Below, piece by piece: positions 30,743 through 39,733 of a stretch of DNA of 64,000 bases (its first letter is position 1; each line of letters opens with the position of its first letter). Position numbers and translations under genes: made by a program. Below the pieces are notes generated by a model. That model searched no databases. It was not told the DNA's origin and saw nothing but the letters and a program-made list of their open reading frames with translations. Source of the stretch: Marmoricola sp. (GTDB lineage: Bacteria > Actinomycetota > Actinomycetes > Propionibacteriales > Nocardioidaceae); NCBI RefSeq assembly GCF_025965215.1, contig NZ_JAOPXI010000070.1:1-64000 (forward strand). The letters are read 5' to 3'.

Positions 30743-31183
30743 GTGAGCATCCGGGACTACTCCTTCAGCCACACCACCGCGGTGGCCGCGCCTCCCGAGC
30801 AGGTGCACGCCCTGCTGGTCGACCTGGAGAACTTCGGGTCCTGGTGGCCCCAGGTCGTCGCCGTGGCGAGCCTGGGGCCCGAGGACGCGCTCGTGATCTG
30901 CCGCTCGCGCCTGCCCTACGACCTCGAGCTGCACCTGCACGCCGCGAGCCGCGCTCCGCAGCTGTTGCGGGTTGCCATCGGCGGCCCGATCAGTGGAACG
31001 GCGCAGTGGCGCCTGACGCCGGTCCCCGGCGGTACCCGGCTCGAGTTCGAGCAGCACGTGCGCGCCACCGCTCCGCTGTTCGCCCTCGCCTCAGCGCTCG
31101 TCAAGCCGCTGCTGAGGTGGAACCACCACGCGATGATGCGCGGTGCCGAGGACGGACTGGCCGCCCGGTTCGGGTCGCTCTAG
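30743..31183 (+). CDS. SRPBCC family protein
   Basis: AVAAPPEQVHALLVDLENFGSWWPQVVAVASLG...GTRLEFEQHVRATAP; polyketide cyclase/START-like pattern. Confidence 0.75.
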   Translation: MSIRDYSFSHTTAVAAPPEQVHALLVDLENFGSWWPQVVAVASLGPEDALVICRSRLPYDLELHLHAASRAPQLLRVAIGGPISGTAQWRLTPVPGGTRLEFEQHVRATAPLFALASALVKPLLRWNHHAMMRGAEDGLAARFGSL

Positions 31184-31674
31184 CCGAGCGCCGCGATCGC
31201 TGCGTCGTAGTCCGGCTCCTGGCCGACCGCCGGGACGAGTTCGCTGTGCAGCACGGTGCCGTCGGTATCGACGACCACGACGGCACGGCCGTACAGTCCG
31301 GCGAACTTGCTGTCGGTCAGCGTGATGCCGTAGTCCTGCCCGAACGTCGAGCGGAAGCCCGAGGCCACCGTGACGTTCTCCAGTCCCTCGGCCGCGCAGA
31401 AGCCAGCCAGGGCGAAGGGCAGGTCCATCGAGACGTTGAGGACGGTCGTCTCCTCGAGCCCGGCGGCCAGCTCGTTGAACTTCCGCACGCTGGCCTGGCA
31501 GACGCCGGTGCCGATGCTCGGGAAGATGCTGATGACGGTGCGACCGGTCAGGTCGGCCGAGGACAGGTCGGAGAGGTCGGCGGCTACGAGGGTGAAGGAC
31601 GGCGCCTTCGAGCCCTTCGCGGGGATGTCGCCGACGGTGTGTGCTTGTGAGTCACCGAACGCAATGGTTGCCAT
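31180..31674 (-). CDS. tpx: Thiol peroxidase
   Basis: VISIFPSIGTGVCQASVRKFNELAAGLEETTVLNVSMDLPFALAGFCAAEGLENV. Confidence 0.93.
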   Translation of the reverse strand: MATIAFGDSQAHTVGDIPAKGSKAPSFTLVAADLSDLSSADLTGRTVISIFPSIGTGVCQASVRKFNELAAGLEETTVLNVSMDLPFALAGFCAAEGLENVTVASGFRSTFGQDYGITLTDSKFAGLYGRAVVVVDTDGTVLHSELVPAVGQEPDYDAAIAALG

Positions 31675-31705
31675 GCGCCCTTTCTACACGGTGCGACGAA
31701 GGACC

Positions 31706-31751
31706 CGCACGGCGGTCACCGCATCTCGACACGCTCGATGACCGCCGTGCG
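31706..31751. repeat. Inverted repeat / REP-like element copy A (possible terminator of the aldo/keto reductase gene)
   Basis: CGCACGGCGGTCA...TGACCGCCGTGCG, 13 bp perfect stem; loop contains CCGCATCTCGACACGCTCGA shared with copies at 41.2 and 45.3 kb. Confidence 0.75.
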
Positions 31752-31756
31752 CTCGC

Positions 31757-32752
31757 TCACTTGTCGATGTGGGTCATGTCGCCATACCGGTCTCCGAGGA
31801 CGGCGTTGCGGGGGACGACCTGCTCGAGGTGGGCGAGCTCCTCGGACGTCAGGGTGACCGCGGCGGCGGCGACGTTCTCCCCGAGGTACTTGACCCGCTT
31901 CGTGCCCGGGATCGGGACCACGTCTTCTCCCTGGGCCAGGACCCACGCCAGGGCAAGTTGACCAGGGGTGCAGCCCTTGTCGGCGGCGACCTTGCCGATC
32001 GCGTCGACCAGCTTCAGGTTGGCCTCGAGCGCCTCGCCCTGGAAGCGCGGGAAGTACGCCGACGCACGACCGTCGCCGTCCTCGAGTGTCGTCCACTCCT
32101 GCTTGCCGGTCAGCATGCCGCGGCCGAGCGGCGAGTAGGGCACCAGGCCGATGCCGAGCTCGCGGATGACGCCGAGGATCTCGTCCTCCAGGTCGCGCGT
32201 GAACAGCGAGTACTCGGTCTGCAGCGCGGTGATCGGGTGGGTCGAGTGCGCCTTGCGGATGTTCGCGGCGGACGCCTCGGAGAGTCCGAGGTGGCGGACC
32301 TTGCCGGCCTCGACGAGCTCGGCCATGGCGCCGACGGTCTCCTCGATCGGGACGGACTTGTCGACGCGGTGCTGGTAGTAGAGGTCGATGTGGTCGACGC
32401 CGAGCCGGACCAGCGAGGCGTCGCACGCCGAGCGCACGTACTCCGGGCTGCCGTTGATCCCGATGCGGGTGCCGTCGGGGGCGCGCTCGTTGCCGAACTT
32501 GGTGGCGAGCTGGACCTCGTCACGGCGGCCTGCGATCGCCTTGCCGACCAGCTGCTCGTTGGTGAAGGGGCCGTACATGTCGGCCGTGTCGAGGAACGTG
32601 ACACCGAGGTCGAGGGCGCGATGGATCGTGTCGATCCCGGCGGCCTCGTCGGTCGCGCCATAGAACTCCGACATCCCCATGCAGCCCAGGCCGAGGGTCG
32701 AGACGGTCAGCGGTGAGACGGTCCCCAGAGTGCGTGTGCTCAATTCAGTCAT
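31757..32752 (-). CDS. Aldo/keto reductase
   Basis: [63 protein letters not shown]. Confidence 0.94.
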   Translation of the reverse strand: MTELSTRTLGTVSPLTVSTLGLGCMGMSEFYGATDEAAGIDTIHRALDLGVTFLDTADMYGPFTNEQLVGKAIAGRRDEVQLATKFGNERAPDGTRIGINGSPEYVRSACDASLVRLGVDHIDLYYQHRVDKSVPIEETVGAMAELVEAGKVRHLGLSEASAANIRKAHSTHPITALQTEYSLFTRDLEDEILGVIRELGIGLVPYSPLGRGMLTGKQEWTTLEDGDGRASAYFPRFQGEALEANLKLVDAIGKVAADKGCTPGQLALAWVLAQGEDVVPIPGTKRVKYLGENVAAAAVTLTSEELAHLEQVVPRNAVLGDRYGDMTHIDK

Positions 32753-32766
32753 GGGACCACTCAACG

Positions 32767-32789
32767 CCTTCGAGTGCACTCCAAGTCAA
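32767..32789 (-). promoter_or_regulatory. MerR-type operator/promoter upstream of aldo/keto reductase
   Basis: CCTTCGAGTGCACTCCAAGTCAA, perfect 23 bp match to 33175..33197; minus strand reads TTGACT-19 bp-TTGAGT-GGTCCC-ATG with a near-palindromic CTTGGAGTGCACTCGAAG spacer. Confidence 0.8.
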
Positions 32790-33160
32790 GCGACGGCGCC
32801 CACCTGGCCCTCGTAGATCCCGATCTTGTGGTCGATCGCCCGCAGGTGTCCGGTCACCTCCGCAAGCTGGACCTCGACCCGGGCGCGGTGCGCCTTGAGG
32901 AGCGCGAGCCGCTCGGCCTCGTTTCCGGACCCGGCGCGTACCAGCCCGGCGTACCGGCGTACGTCACGAATCGGCATCCCGGTGGAGCGGAGCCGGGTGA
33001 TCAGCAGGATCCAGGTCAGGTCCTGTGCGCTGTAGCGCCGGTGCCCGGAAGCCGACCGGTCCACTGCTCCGAGCATGAGCCCGTCACGCTCGTAGTAACG
33101 CAGGGTGTGGGCGGTCAGGCCTGTCTGCTCGGCCGCCTCGGCGATGGTCAGGGAGGTCAC
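32786..33160 (-). CDS. MerR family transcriptional regulator
   Basis: TIAEAAEQTGLTAHTLRYYERDGLMLGAVDRSASGHRRYSAQDLTWI MerR HTH. Confidence 0.95.
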   Translation of the reverse strand: MTSLTIAEAAEQTGLTAHTLRYYERDGLMLGAVDRSASGHRRYSAQDLTWILLITRLRSTGMPIRDVRRYAGLVRAGSGNEAERLALLKAHRARVEVQLAEVTGHLRAIDHKIGIYEGQVGAVA

Positions 33161-33174
33161 CTGGCCATCTTCAC

Positions 33175-33197
33175 CCTTCGAGTGCACTCCAAGTCAA
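33175..33197 (-). promoter_or_regulatory. MerR-type operator/promoter upstream of merR itself
   Basis: Identical 23 bp to 32767..32789; TTGACT-19 bp-GAAGAT-GGCCAG-GTG on the minus strand. Confidence 0.8.
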
Positions 33198-33268
33198 TGC
33201 CGCTGTATCAGGACCGAGCACGAGTGCTCTTGAGGGGCAACACCCGAAACTCGTGGAAGGTCCCGGCG

Positions 33269-33709
33269 ATGTCGAAGCGATTCATGACCACCTACTGCCC
33301 GCCGCCGCGCGGCGACTCCCGCGCCGAGATGCGTCTGCTCGGCAGCGTGCCCAGCTTCACCGATGCCCCGGGTGCCGTGCTCGCCGCACTGGTCGAGGCC
33401 GGTCACCTGGTGATGATCAAGCCGGGTTGGGCACTGCTCCACGAGCAGACCGCTCCGGAGAAGGCCTATGTCCTGCTCGACGGCGACGTCGAGGTCCACC
33501 GTGGGGGTGTGGACCTCGGCCGCTGTCGGCCCGGCGAGATCCTGGGCGAGCTCGGCATCGTGCACCGTCGGCTTCGGACTGCGACCGTGGTGACCCGTTC
33601 GGCGACGACGTTGCTGCACCTGAGCCGGGACGCCTTCGAGGTCCTGCACGACACCCAGCCGTACTTCCGAGCCCTCGTCGGCGAGGCGATTCTGCGCAAG
33701 AGCGCGTGA
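33269..33709 (+). CDS. Stand-alone cyclic nucleotide-binding domain protein
   Basis: AYVLLDGDVEVHRGGVDLGRCRPGEILGELGIVHRRLRTATVVTRSATTLLHLSRDAFEVL; phosphate-binding cassette GELG...RTATV; no HTH. Confidence 0.8.
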   Translation: MSKRFMTTYCPPPRGDSRAEMRLLGSVPSFTDAPGAVLAALVEAGHLVMIKPGWALLHEQTAPEKAYVLLDGDVEVHRGGVDLGRCRPGEILGELGIVHRRLRTATVVTRSATTLLHLSRDAFEVLHDTQPYFRALVGEAILRKSA

Positions 33710-33724
33710 TGTGCACGCTCGGGT

Positions 33725-34519
33725 TCAGATCCGCGGCACGATGGCGCCGAGCAACTGACCCATGCGGGTCGCGGCGGCGTTGCCGGCCTCGAGCACCTCG
33801 GCATGGTTCAGCGGTTCGCCTGTCATACCGGCAGCGAGGTTGGTGACCAGCGAGATCCCCAGGACCTCCATGTTCGCCTCGCGCGCGGCGATCGCCTCGA
33901 GCGCCGTGCTCATCCCGACCAGGTGTCCACCGATCGCGCGGACCATGGCGATCTCGGCCGGCGTCTCGTAGTGCGGTCCCGGGAACTGCACGTAGACGCC
34001 CTCGTCGAGGCCCGGCTCGATCTCCTGGCACAGGGCCCGCAGCCGTGGGCTGTAGAGATCGGTGAGGTCGATGAAGTTGGCGCCCTCGATCGGAGAGGTC
34101 GCGGTCAGGTTGATGTGGTCACTGATCAGCACCGGGGTCCCCGGCGACCAGGTCTCCCGGAGGCCGCCGCAGCCGTTGGTAAGCACGATCGTCGAGCAGC
34201 CCGCTGCGGCTGCCGTGCGCACGCCGTGTACGACGGCGGTGACCCCGAGGCCCTCGTAGAAGTGGGTACGGCCGAGGAAGACCAGCAGCATGCGCTCACC
34301 CGAGCGCACCGAGCGGACCTTGCCGGCGTGGCCGGCGACGGCGGGGGCAGCGAAGCCGGGCAGGTCGGTCGTGGAGATCTCGGCGACGGCCTCGCCGAGG
34401 GCATCGACCGCAGGCAGCCAGCCCGAGCCCATCACCAGAGCGATGTCGTGCCGGGCGACGCCGGTCTTCTCAGCCAGGACAGCGGCGGCTTCGATGGCCG
34501 CTTCGGATGCGGTGGTCAC
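33725..34519 (-). CDS. Purine nucleoside phosphorylase
   Basis: IALVMGSGWLPAVDALG, GRTHFYEGLGVTAVVHGVRTAAAAGCSTIVLTNGCGGLRETWSPG, GPHYETPAEIAMVRAIGGHLVGMSTALEAIAAREANMEVLGISLVTNLAAG. Confidence 0.95.
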   Translation of the reverse strand: MTTASEAAIEAAAVLAEKTGVARHDIALVMGSGWLPAVDALGEAVAEISTTDLPGFAAPAVAGHAGKVRSVRSGERMLLVFLGRTHFYEGLGVTAVVHGVRTAAAAGCSTIVLTNGCGGLRETWSPGTPVLISDHINLTATSPIEGANFIDLTDLYSPRLRALCQEIEPGLDEGVYVQFPGPHYETPAEIAMVRAIGGHLVGMSTALEAIAAREANMEVLGISLVTNLAAGMTGEPLNHAEVLEAGNAAATRMGQLLGAIVPRI

Positions 34520-34554
34520 CGGTCGACTCTAGTGCTGCTGGCACACTGCTGTCC

Positions 34555-36879
34555 GTGGCTGACCCGGGTGCTGTGACGACGGCGAGTCGGCCGGCTCGTC
34601 GAGCTGCCTGTCGGCGCACCGGCTGGGCTGGGACCCGGAGGCTCGGCGGTACGCCGGGGAGGTTCGCGCCGGGCGTCGTGGTCGTACTCTGCTACGCGCT
34701 GCCGCTGCACGAGAGCGGCGTGGGGTTGCGTGCCGTGGTGTCCTTCCTGGTGCTGCAGGCGTTCGCGTTCGCGCTTCCAGGGATGCTGGCTTGGCGCCTG
34801 ATCCGGGGTGGCCGGGATCCGGGCATCGTCGACCTGGTGATGGGCACGATCGCGTTCCACGCGCTCACGGTCCCGTGGTATCTGGTCGTCCGGTGGGCTG
34901 GCGCGCCCCACCTGGTGTGGGCGCTGCCCATCGCCACGGTGGCGGCAGTGCTGGGGGTCGGACGCACTCGCGGCCTGCGCCTCGCATCGGAATCGCGAGT
35001 GCCGCTGTGGTGCGCTTGGAACTGGGCCGCGGCGATCGCGGTCGGGCTCACCTTGATCGGCGCGCAACTGCCGGTCGCCTCGGGCAACCGGGTGCGCTGG
35101 CAAGGAACCGACAACCCCTTCCTGCTCTCCCTGGCCGCCGAGCTGAAGAACCACATGCCGGCTCAGATCCCGTTCGTCACCGGCCAGCACCTGGACTACC
35201 ACTGGTTCACCTTCGCCGACATCGCGGCGACCTCGTGGCTCGGCGGCCAGGAACTCGACCTGCTGACCTTCTCGCTGATCCCGCTGGGCCTCCTCGCGCT
35301 CGGACTTGCGGCCTTCGGCGCGCTCGGCTGGAAATTCGGCGGCCGACCAGCCATCGGCGTGGTCGCACTCTGGCTCGCGGTGCTCGTGGGCAGCGTCAAC
35401 GCGCTCGGGGGGTTCAACGGCTACATCGTCGACGGCACGCTGCTCGGCATCCTCTGGACGGGCAGTGTCACCCAGGCGTTCGCGGAAGTGCTGGCGGTGG
35501 CACTGCTGTATGTGGTCTTCGACCTCGTGCGAACCGACCGGTCGTTGCCGGGCATGCCCCGGAGCCGTGCGGTCACGGCTGCCAACTGGCTGCTGTTCGT
35601 CGTCGTGTCGTTCGTCGTCTCCGGAGCCAAGGCCACCTTCGTCCCGGTGCTTGGTGCCGGCGCCCTGGTCGCGCTGGTGGCCGCCTTCCGACAACGCCTG
35701 CGCTGGCGCTCGGTGCTGGCCATCGGCATCGTTCTCGCCGCCGAACTCGTCTTCGCACAGGTTGTCCTGTTCGGGGGAGCATCGCAGGGTCTGACGTTCG
35801 AGCCGCGTACGTCGATGGCTCGGATCGCCGAGCGTGCAGGCATGACCGGCCTCGGGGCAGGCGCCCTGGCTCTCGTCGGCGTGTTCCTGGTGGTCGGCTG
35901 GCTGGTGCCGCTGACCGCGGCGGCCGCTTGCGGGATTCGCGATCAACGGACGGATCGGGGGACCGATCTCGCCTCCTGGTGGCTGCTCGGCCTCGTGGTC
36001 AGCTCGATGGTGATCGTCCTTGTCACCGACCATCCGGGATTCAGTCAGTATGCGTTCCTGCGCGCCGGTCTCCCGTTCGCCTACCTGGGCGTGGCCTCCG
36101 GGCTGGTCCGGCTCTGGGAGCGAGCAACTCCTGCGTGGCGACGTGCCGGGCTGGTCGCGATTCCGCTCGGCGCCGGCGCGTGCCTGTTGGTGCGGCACTG
36201 GTCCGAGTCGTCCACCCGCCCGCGCGGTGCTGCCGATCTGGCTCTGGCAGTGGTGGCGACCCTGGCGCTGGTTGTGCTGGTCGCCGGGCTCGTCGCGATC
36301 GCCGCCCGTCCGGGTGTCCGCCCGGTCGTGGTGCTCCTCGTCGCGGGGATGTTCGCCTTGGGCATGGGTACGGTGCGCACGGTCGACGCCGTGTCGTCAT
36401 TCGGCGACCCGAGACCCGGCGCGGCCGACAAGGGGCCTGCGGTGATCCCGGGTGGGGGGATCGAGGCAGCGCGTTATGTGCGCGCGAACTCGGGTCCCGA
36501 CGATCTGTTCGCGACCAACGCCCATTGCCGCCTTCCGTCCGGGATGTGCCAGAACATCGCGCACTGGATGAGTGCCTGGACTGAACGCCGAGCCGTGGTC
36601 GAAGGTTGGGGCTACACCCCGAGAGCGAACGCGAGCGGCGACACGATCGGCGCTGTGATCGAATCCCCCTTCTGGGACCCGGCCCTGCTTGCGCTCAACG
36701 ACGCGGTCTTCCTGCGGCCGAGCAAGGCATCGCTCGACGCCCTGCTCGCGCGTTTCCCGGTGCACTGGCTGATCGTGGACCGCCGGTTCCCTGCGGACGT
36801 GCCGGGTCTGCTGCACCTGTTGCCCAGACACCGGAGATTTGGTCAGACCTTCGTGTTCGAGGTCTCCCCGTCGCGGTGA
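34555..36879 (+). CDS. Large polytopic membrane protein, GT-C-like, uncharacterised family (copy 1)
   Basis: ~775 aa, many TM helices; DNPFLLSLAAELKNHMPAQIPFVTGQHLDYHWFTF; C-terminal domain DDLFATNAHCRLPSGMCQN...FWDPALLALNDAVFLRPSKASLDALL...VDRRFPADVPGL. Confidence 0.75.
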   Translation: MADPGAVTTASRPARRAACRRTGWAGTRRLGGTPGRFAPGVVVVLCYALPLHESGVGLRAVVSFLVLQAFAFALPGMLAWRLIRGGRDPGIVDLVMGTIAFHALTVPWYLVVRWAGAPHLVWALPIATVAAVLGVGRTRGLRLASESRVPLWCAWNWAAAIAVGLTLIGAQLPVASGNRVRWQGTDNPFLLSLAAELKNHMPAQIPFVTGQHLDYHWFTFADIAATSWLGGQELDLLTFSLIPLGLLALGLAAFGALGWKFGGRPAIGVVALWLAVLVGSVNALGGFNGYIVDGTLLGILWTGSVTQAFAEVLAVALLYVVFDLVRTDRSLPGMPRSRAVTAANWLLFVVVSFVVSGAKATFVPVLGAGALVALVAAFRQRLRWRSVLAIGIVLAAELVFAQVVLFGGASQGLTFEPRTSMARIAERAGMTGLGAGALALVGVFLVVGWLVPLTAAAACGIRDQRTDRGTDLASWWLLGLVVSSMVIVLVTDHPGFSQYAFLRAGLPFAYLGVASGLVRLWERATPAWRRAGLVAIPLGAGACLLVRHWSESSTRPRGAADLALAVVATLALVVLVAGLVAIAARPGVRPVVVLLVAGMFALGMGTVRTVDAVSSFGDPRPGAADKGPAVIPGGGIEAARYVRANSGPDDLFATNAHCRLPSGMCQNIAHWMSAWTERRAVVEGWGYTPRANASGDTIGAVIESPFWDPALLALNDAVFLRPSKASLDALLARFPVHWLIVDRRFPADVPGLLHLLPRHRRFGQTFVFEVSPSR

Positions 36880-36950
36880 TGCGTTGTCATCGCCAACGAC
36901 GGATGTAGGGGTCGCCGGTCGACTCGAGTACTGCTGGCACACTGCTGTCC

Positions 36951-39212
36951 GTGGCTGACCCGGGTGCGCTGACGATGACGAGGTTCTCGGCTCTGCGGTT
37001 CCTGCGCGGCACCCCGGGAAGGTTCCTGCCCGGCGTGGCGGTCATGCTCTGCTTCGTCGCAGTGATGTACCACCGGGGCATCGGGTTCCACGCACTGGTG
37101 ATCTTCCTGGCGTACCAGGCATTCGGGTACGCATTGCCCGGGCTCCTCGCCTGGCGGGTGGTCCGCGGCGGTCGCGACCCGGCTGTCGTCGACCTGGTCC
37201 TGGGGACGATCGCCTTCCATGCACTGAGCGTCCCGTGGTACATCGCGGTTCGCTGGGCGGGCATCCCACGTGCCGTGTGGGTGCTTCCGGTCGCCACGGT
37301 CGTGGTCGCCCTCGCCATGGGGCGACGTCGGGGGCTGCGCCTGACCTCGCTCTGGCGACTCCCGCCATGGTGTGCCTGGAACGCAGCCGCGGCCATCAGC
37401 CTCGGCATCGTCCTGATCGGCTCGTCGATCGCGGTGGCCACCGGACCACTCGCGCGCTGGCCAGGCAACGACAGTCCCTATCTCCTGTCGCTCGCGGGCG
37501 AGCTCAAGTACCACATGCCTGGTGTCATCCCCTTTGTGACCGGGCAGCCGCTCGACTACCACTGGTACACCTTCGCCGACATTGCGTCGTTCTCCTGGCT
37601 CAGCGGGCAGGAGCTCGACATCCTCACGATCGCGCTGATGCCGATCGGGCTGCTCGCGCTCGGGCTGGCAGGTTTCGGCGTGCTCGGGTGGAAGTTCACC
37701 GGGACGCCTGCCGGCGGAGTCGTCGCGCTCTGGCTGGCCGTACTTGTCGGCAGCGTCAACCCGCTCGGAGGCTTCGGTGGGTCCGTCGTCGACGGCACGT
37801 TCCTCGAGGTCCTGTGGCGCGTCAGCCCCACCCAGGGCTACGCGCAGGTGGTGTCCATCGTCGTCCTGTATGTCGCCGTCGAGATGCTTCGCTCGCGCCG
37901 GGCTCCGGGGCTGCCGGCGTGGGTGTTGTTCGTCCTCGCCTCCTTTGTGGTCGCCGGCGCCAAGGCCACCTTCATTCCGGTTCTGGGCGCGGGAGCGATG
38001 GTGGCGCTCGTGGTCGCTTTCAGCCGTCGCCGCGAATGGCGTGTCGTGCTCGGCATGGGGCTCGTGCTCGCGGCCGAATTCGTCTTCGCACAGGTCGTCC
38101 TGTTCGGCGGCACCTCCCAGGGCATGGTGCTCTCCCCGCGGTCCTCGATGGAGCGAATCGGGGGCACGATGGGGTTGGGGGAAGGCCGCGGCGTCGGCCT
38201 GGTTGTGTTCGTCTTCCTGGTTACCGGTTGGCTGCTCCCGCTCGTCCTGCTTGTCTCCTCGCTGTTCCGCGCCGAACGCCTGCGAGTACGCGCCGACCTG
38301 GCCTCCTGGTGGGTGGCCGGCATGGTGGTCAGTTCGATGGTCGCCGCGGTGATGCTGACACACCCCGGGTACAGCCAGTACTCCTTCCTCCGTGCCGGGC
38401 TTCCGTTCGCGACCCTGGCGGTCGCCGCGGTGCTGGTCCGGCTCTGGGCGCAGGGCACGGCGACGCAGCGGTCGGCCGCGGTCGTGGTCGGGTTGCTCGG
38501 ACTTGGAGCCTGTTACCTGCTGCGCTCGTGGTCAGAGCAGGGAGCAGCTCCGCGTGACCTCACCGACCTGGTGAAGGTGGTGGCCGTCAGTACGGCGCTG
38601 ACGCTCGCGGTCGCAGCCGCGACAGCGGCCATCGTCAGGCCAGGGGGACGGAAGGTCGCTGCTGTGTTCATGGCGGGCTCGTTCACCCTCGGGATGGGAT
38701 CTGCCCGGACATTCGACATCCTCCGCGGCGTGAACGTCCGACGACCTGATATTTCGAGCCTCGGCCCAGCGGTCATCCCGAAGGGGGGCATCGAGGCGGC
38801 TCGCTACGTGCGTGGGCACTCGGACCCGTCGGACCTGTTCGCCACGAACGCACACTGCCGGTTGCCGCGATCGCGCGTCTGCGTGACCACGGCACACTGG
38901 ATGAGCGCCTGGGCCGAGCGCCGGGCCGTGATCGAGGGGTGGGGCTACACCGCGACGGCCAACCTGACGGGCGATTCCATCAGTGAGGTCACGACCACGC
39001 CGTACTGGGATCCTGCCCTGCTTGCGCTCAACGACGCGGTCTTCCTGCGGCCGAGCAAGGCATCGCTCGACGCCCTGCTCGCGCGTTTCCCGGTGCGCTG
39101 GCTGATGGTCGACACGCGGTTCCCGGTCGACCTGCCTGGTCTCGAGAGACTTCTGCCAGACCACCGCCGGTTTGCTCAGACCGTCGTGCTCGAGGTGCAG
39201 TCGGCCCGGTAG
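36951..39212 (+). CDS. Large polytopic membrane protein, GT-C-like, uncharacterised family (copy 2, tandem paralog)
   Basis: 753 aa; same motifs as copy 1 (NDSPYLLSLAGELKYHMPGVIPFVTGQPLDYHWYTF; SDLFATNAHCRLPRSRVC; YWDPALLALNDAVFLRPSKASLDALLARFPV). Confidence 0.75.
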   Translation: MADPGALTMTRFSALRFLRGTPGRFLPGVAVMLCFVAVMYHRGIGFHALVIFLAYQAFGYALPGLLAWRVVRGGRDPAVVDLVLGTIAFHALSVPWYIAVRWAGIPRAVWVLPVATVVVALAMGRRRGLRLTSLWRLPPWCAWNAAAAISLGIVLIGSSIAVATGPLARWPGNDSPYLLSLAGELKYHMPGVIPFVTGQPLDYHWYTFADIASFSWLSGQELDILTIALMPIGLLALGLAGFGVLGWKFTGTPAGGVVALWLAVLVGSVNPLGGFGGSVVDGTFLEVLWRVSPTQGYAQVVSIVVLYVAVEMLRSRRAPGLPAWVLFVLASFVVAGAKATFIPVLGAGAMVALVVAFSRRREWRVVLGMGLVLAAEFVFAQVVLFGGTSQGMVLSPRSSMERIGGTMGLGEGRGVGLVVFVFLVTGWLLPLVLLVSSLFRAERLRVRADLASWWVAGMVVSSMVAAVMLTHPGYSQYSFLRAGLPFATLAVAAVLVRLWAQGTATQRSAAVVVGLLGLGACYLLRSWSEQGAAPRDLTDLVKVVAVSTALTLAVAAATAAIVRPGGRKVAAVFMAGSFTLGMGSARTFDILRGVNVRRPDISSLGPAVIPKGGIEAARYVRGHSDPSDLFATNAHCRLPRSRVCVTTAHWMSAWAERRAVIEGWGYTATANLTGDSISEVTTTPYWDPALLALNDAVFLRPSKASLDALLARFPVRWLMVDTRFPVDLPGLERLLPDHRRFAQTVVLEVQSAR

Positions 39213-39213
39213 C

Positions 39214-39669
39214 TCAACCGCCGAAGGTGCTGCGGCATTCACGCCGCCGCAGGTCGGCGACGTAGTCCGCCGGCGCATCGGCGGCCTCGGCCGCGTCCGC
39301 CAGGACGCCGAGGTAGGTCGCCGACGGCAGACCGCCCTCGAACGCGTCCAGGACATAGACCCAGGCGACGACCTCGTCGGTCAGCGTGGCAACACGGACC
39401 TTGGTCTTGCGGAAGAGCCCGGTGTCGGCCGAGTCCCAGCTGTCCAGGACGGCGACGTCGTCGTCGGTGATGTCGTAGAGCGCGACGAAGACCTGCTCGA
39501 ACGGGTCCTGGACGATCGTGGCGAGCGCGCCGTCCCAGCCGTGCTCCTCGCCGCCGAACGTCAGGCGCCAGCCTTCCAGCCAGCCCGTGCCGCGCAGGGG
39601 GGAGTGCGGGCAGCGCTCACTCATCCGGGCCGGGTCCAGATTGGTCCCGTAGGCGGCGTAGAGCGTCAC
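39214..39669 (-). CDS. Gamma-glutamylcyclotransferase-like (AIG2/GGCT fold)
   Basis: VTLYAAYGTNLDPARMSERCPHSPLRGTGWLEGWRLTFGGEEHGWDGALATIV. Confidence 0.85.
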   Translation of the reverse strand: MTLYAAYGTNLDPARMSERCPHSPLRGTGWLEGWRLTFGGEEHGWDGALATIVQDPFEQVFVALYDITDDDVAVLDSWDSADTGLFRKTKVRVATLTDEVVAWVYVLDAFEGGLPSATYLGVLADAAEAADAPADYVADLRRRECRSTFGG

Positions 39670-39733
39670 CCGCCCAGCGTAGGGGAGAAGAGCCTGCACC
39701 ACGGAGTACGACGCGGTACGACAGAATGAGCCG

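Noticed and set aside
36843-38363. 506-aa minus-strand ORF
   Set aside because: Antisense to the membrane protein copy 2; His/Asp/Glu-rich shadow composition.
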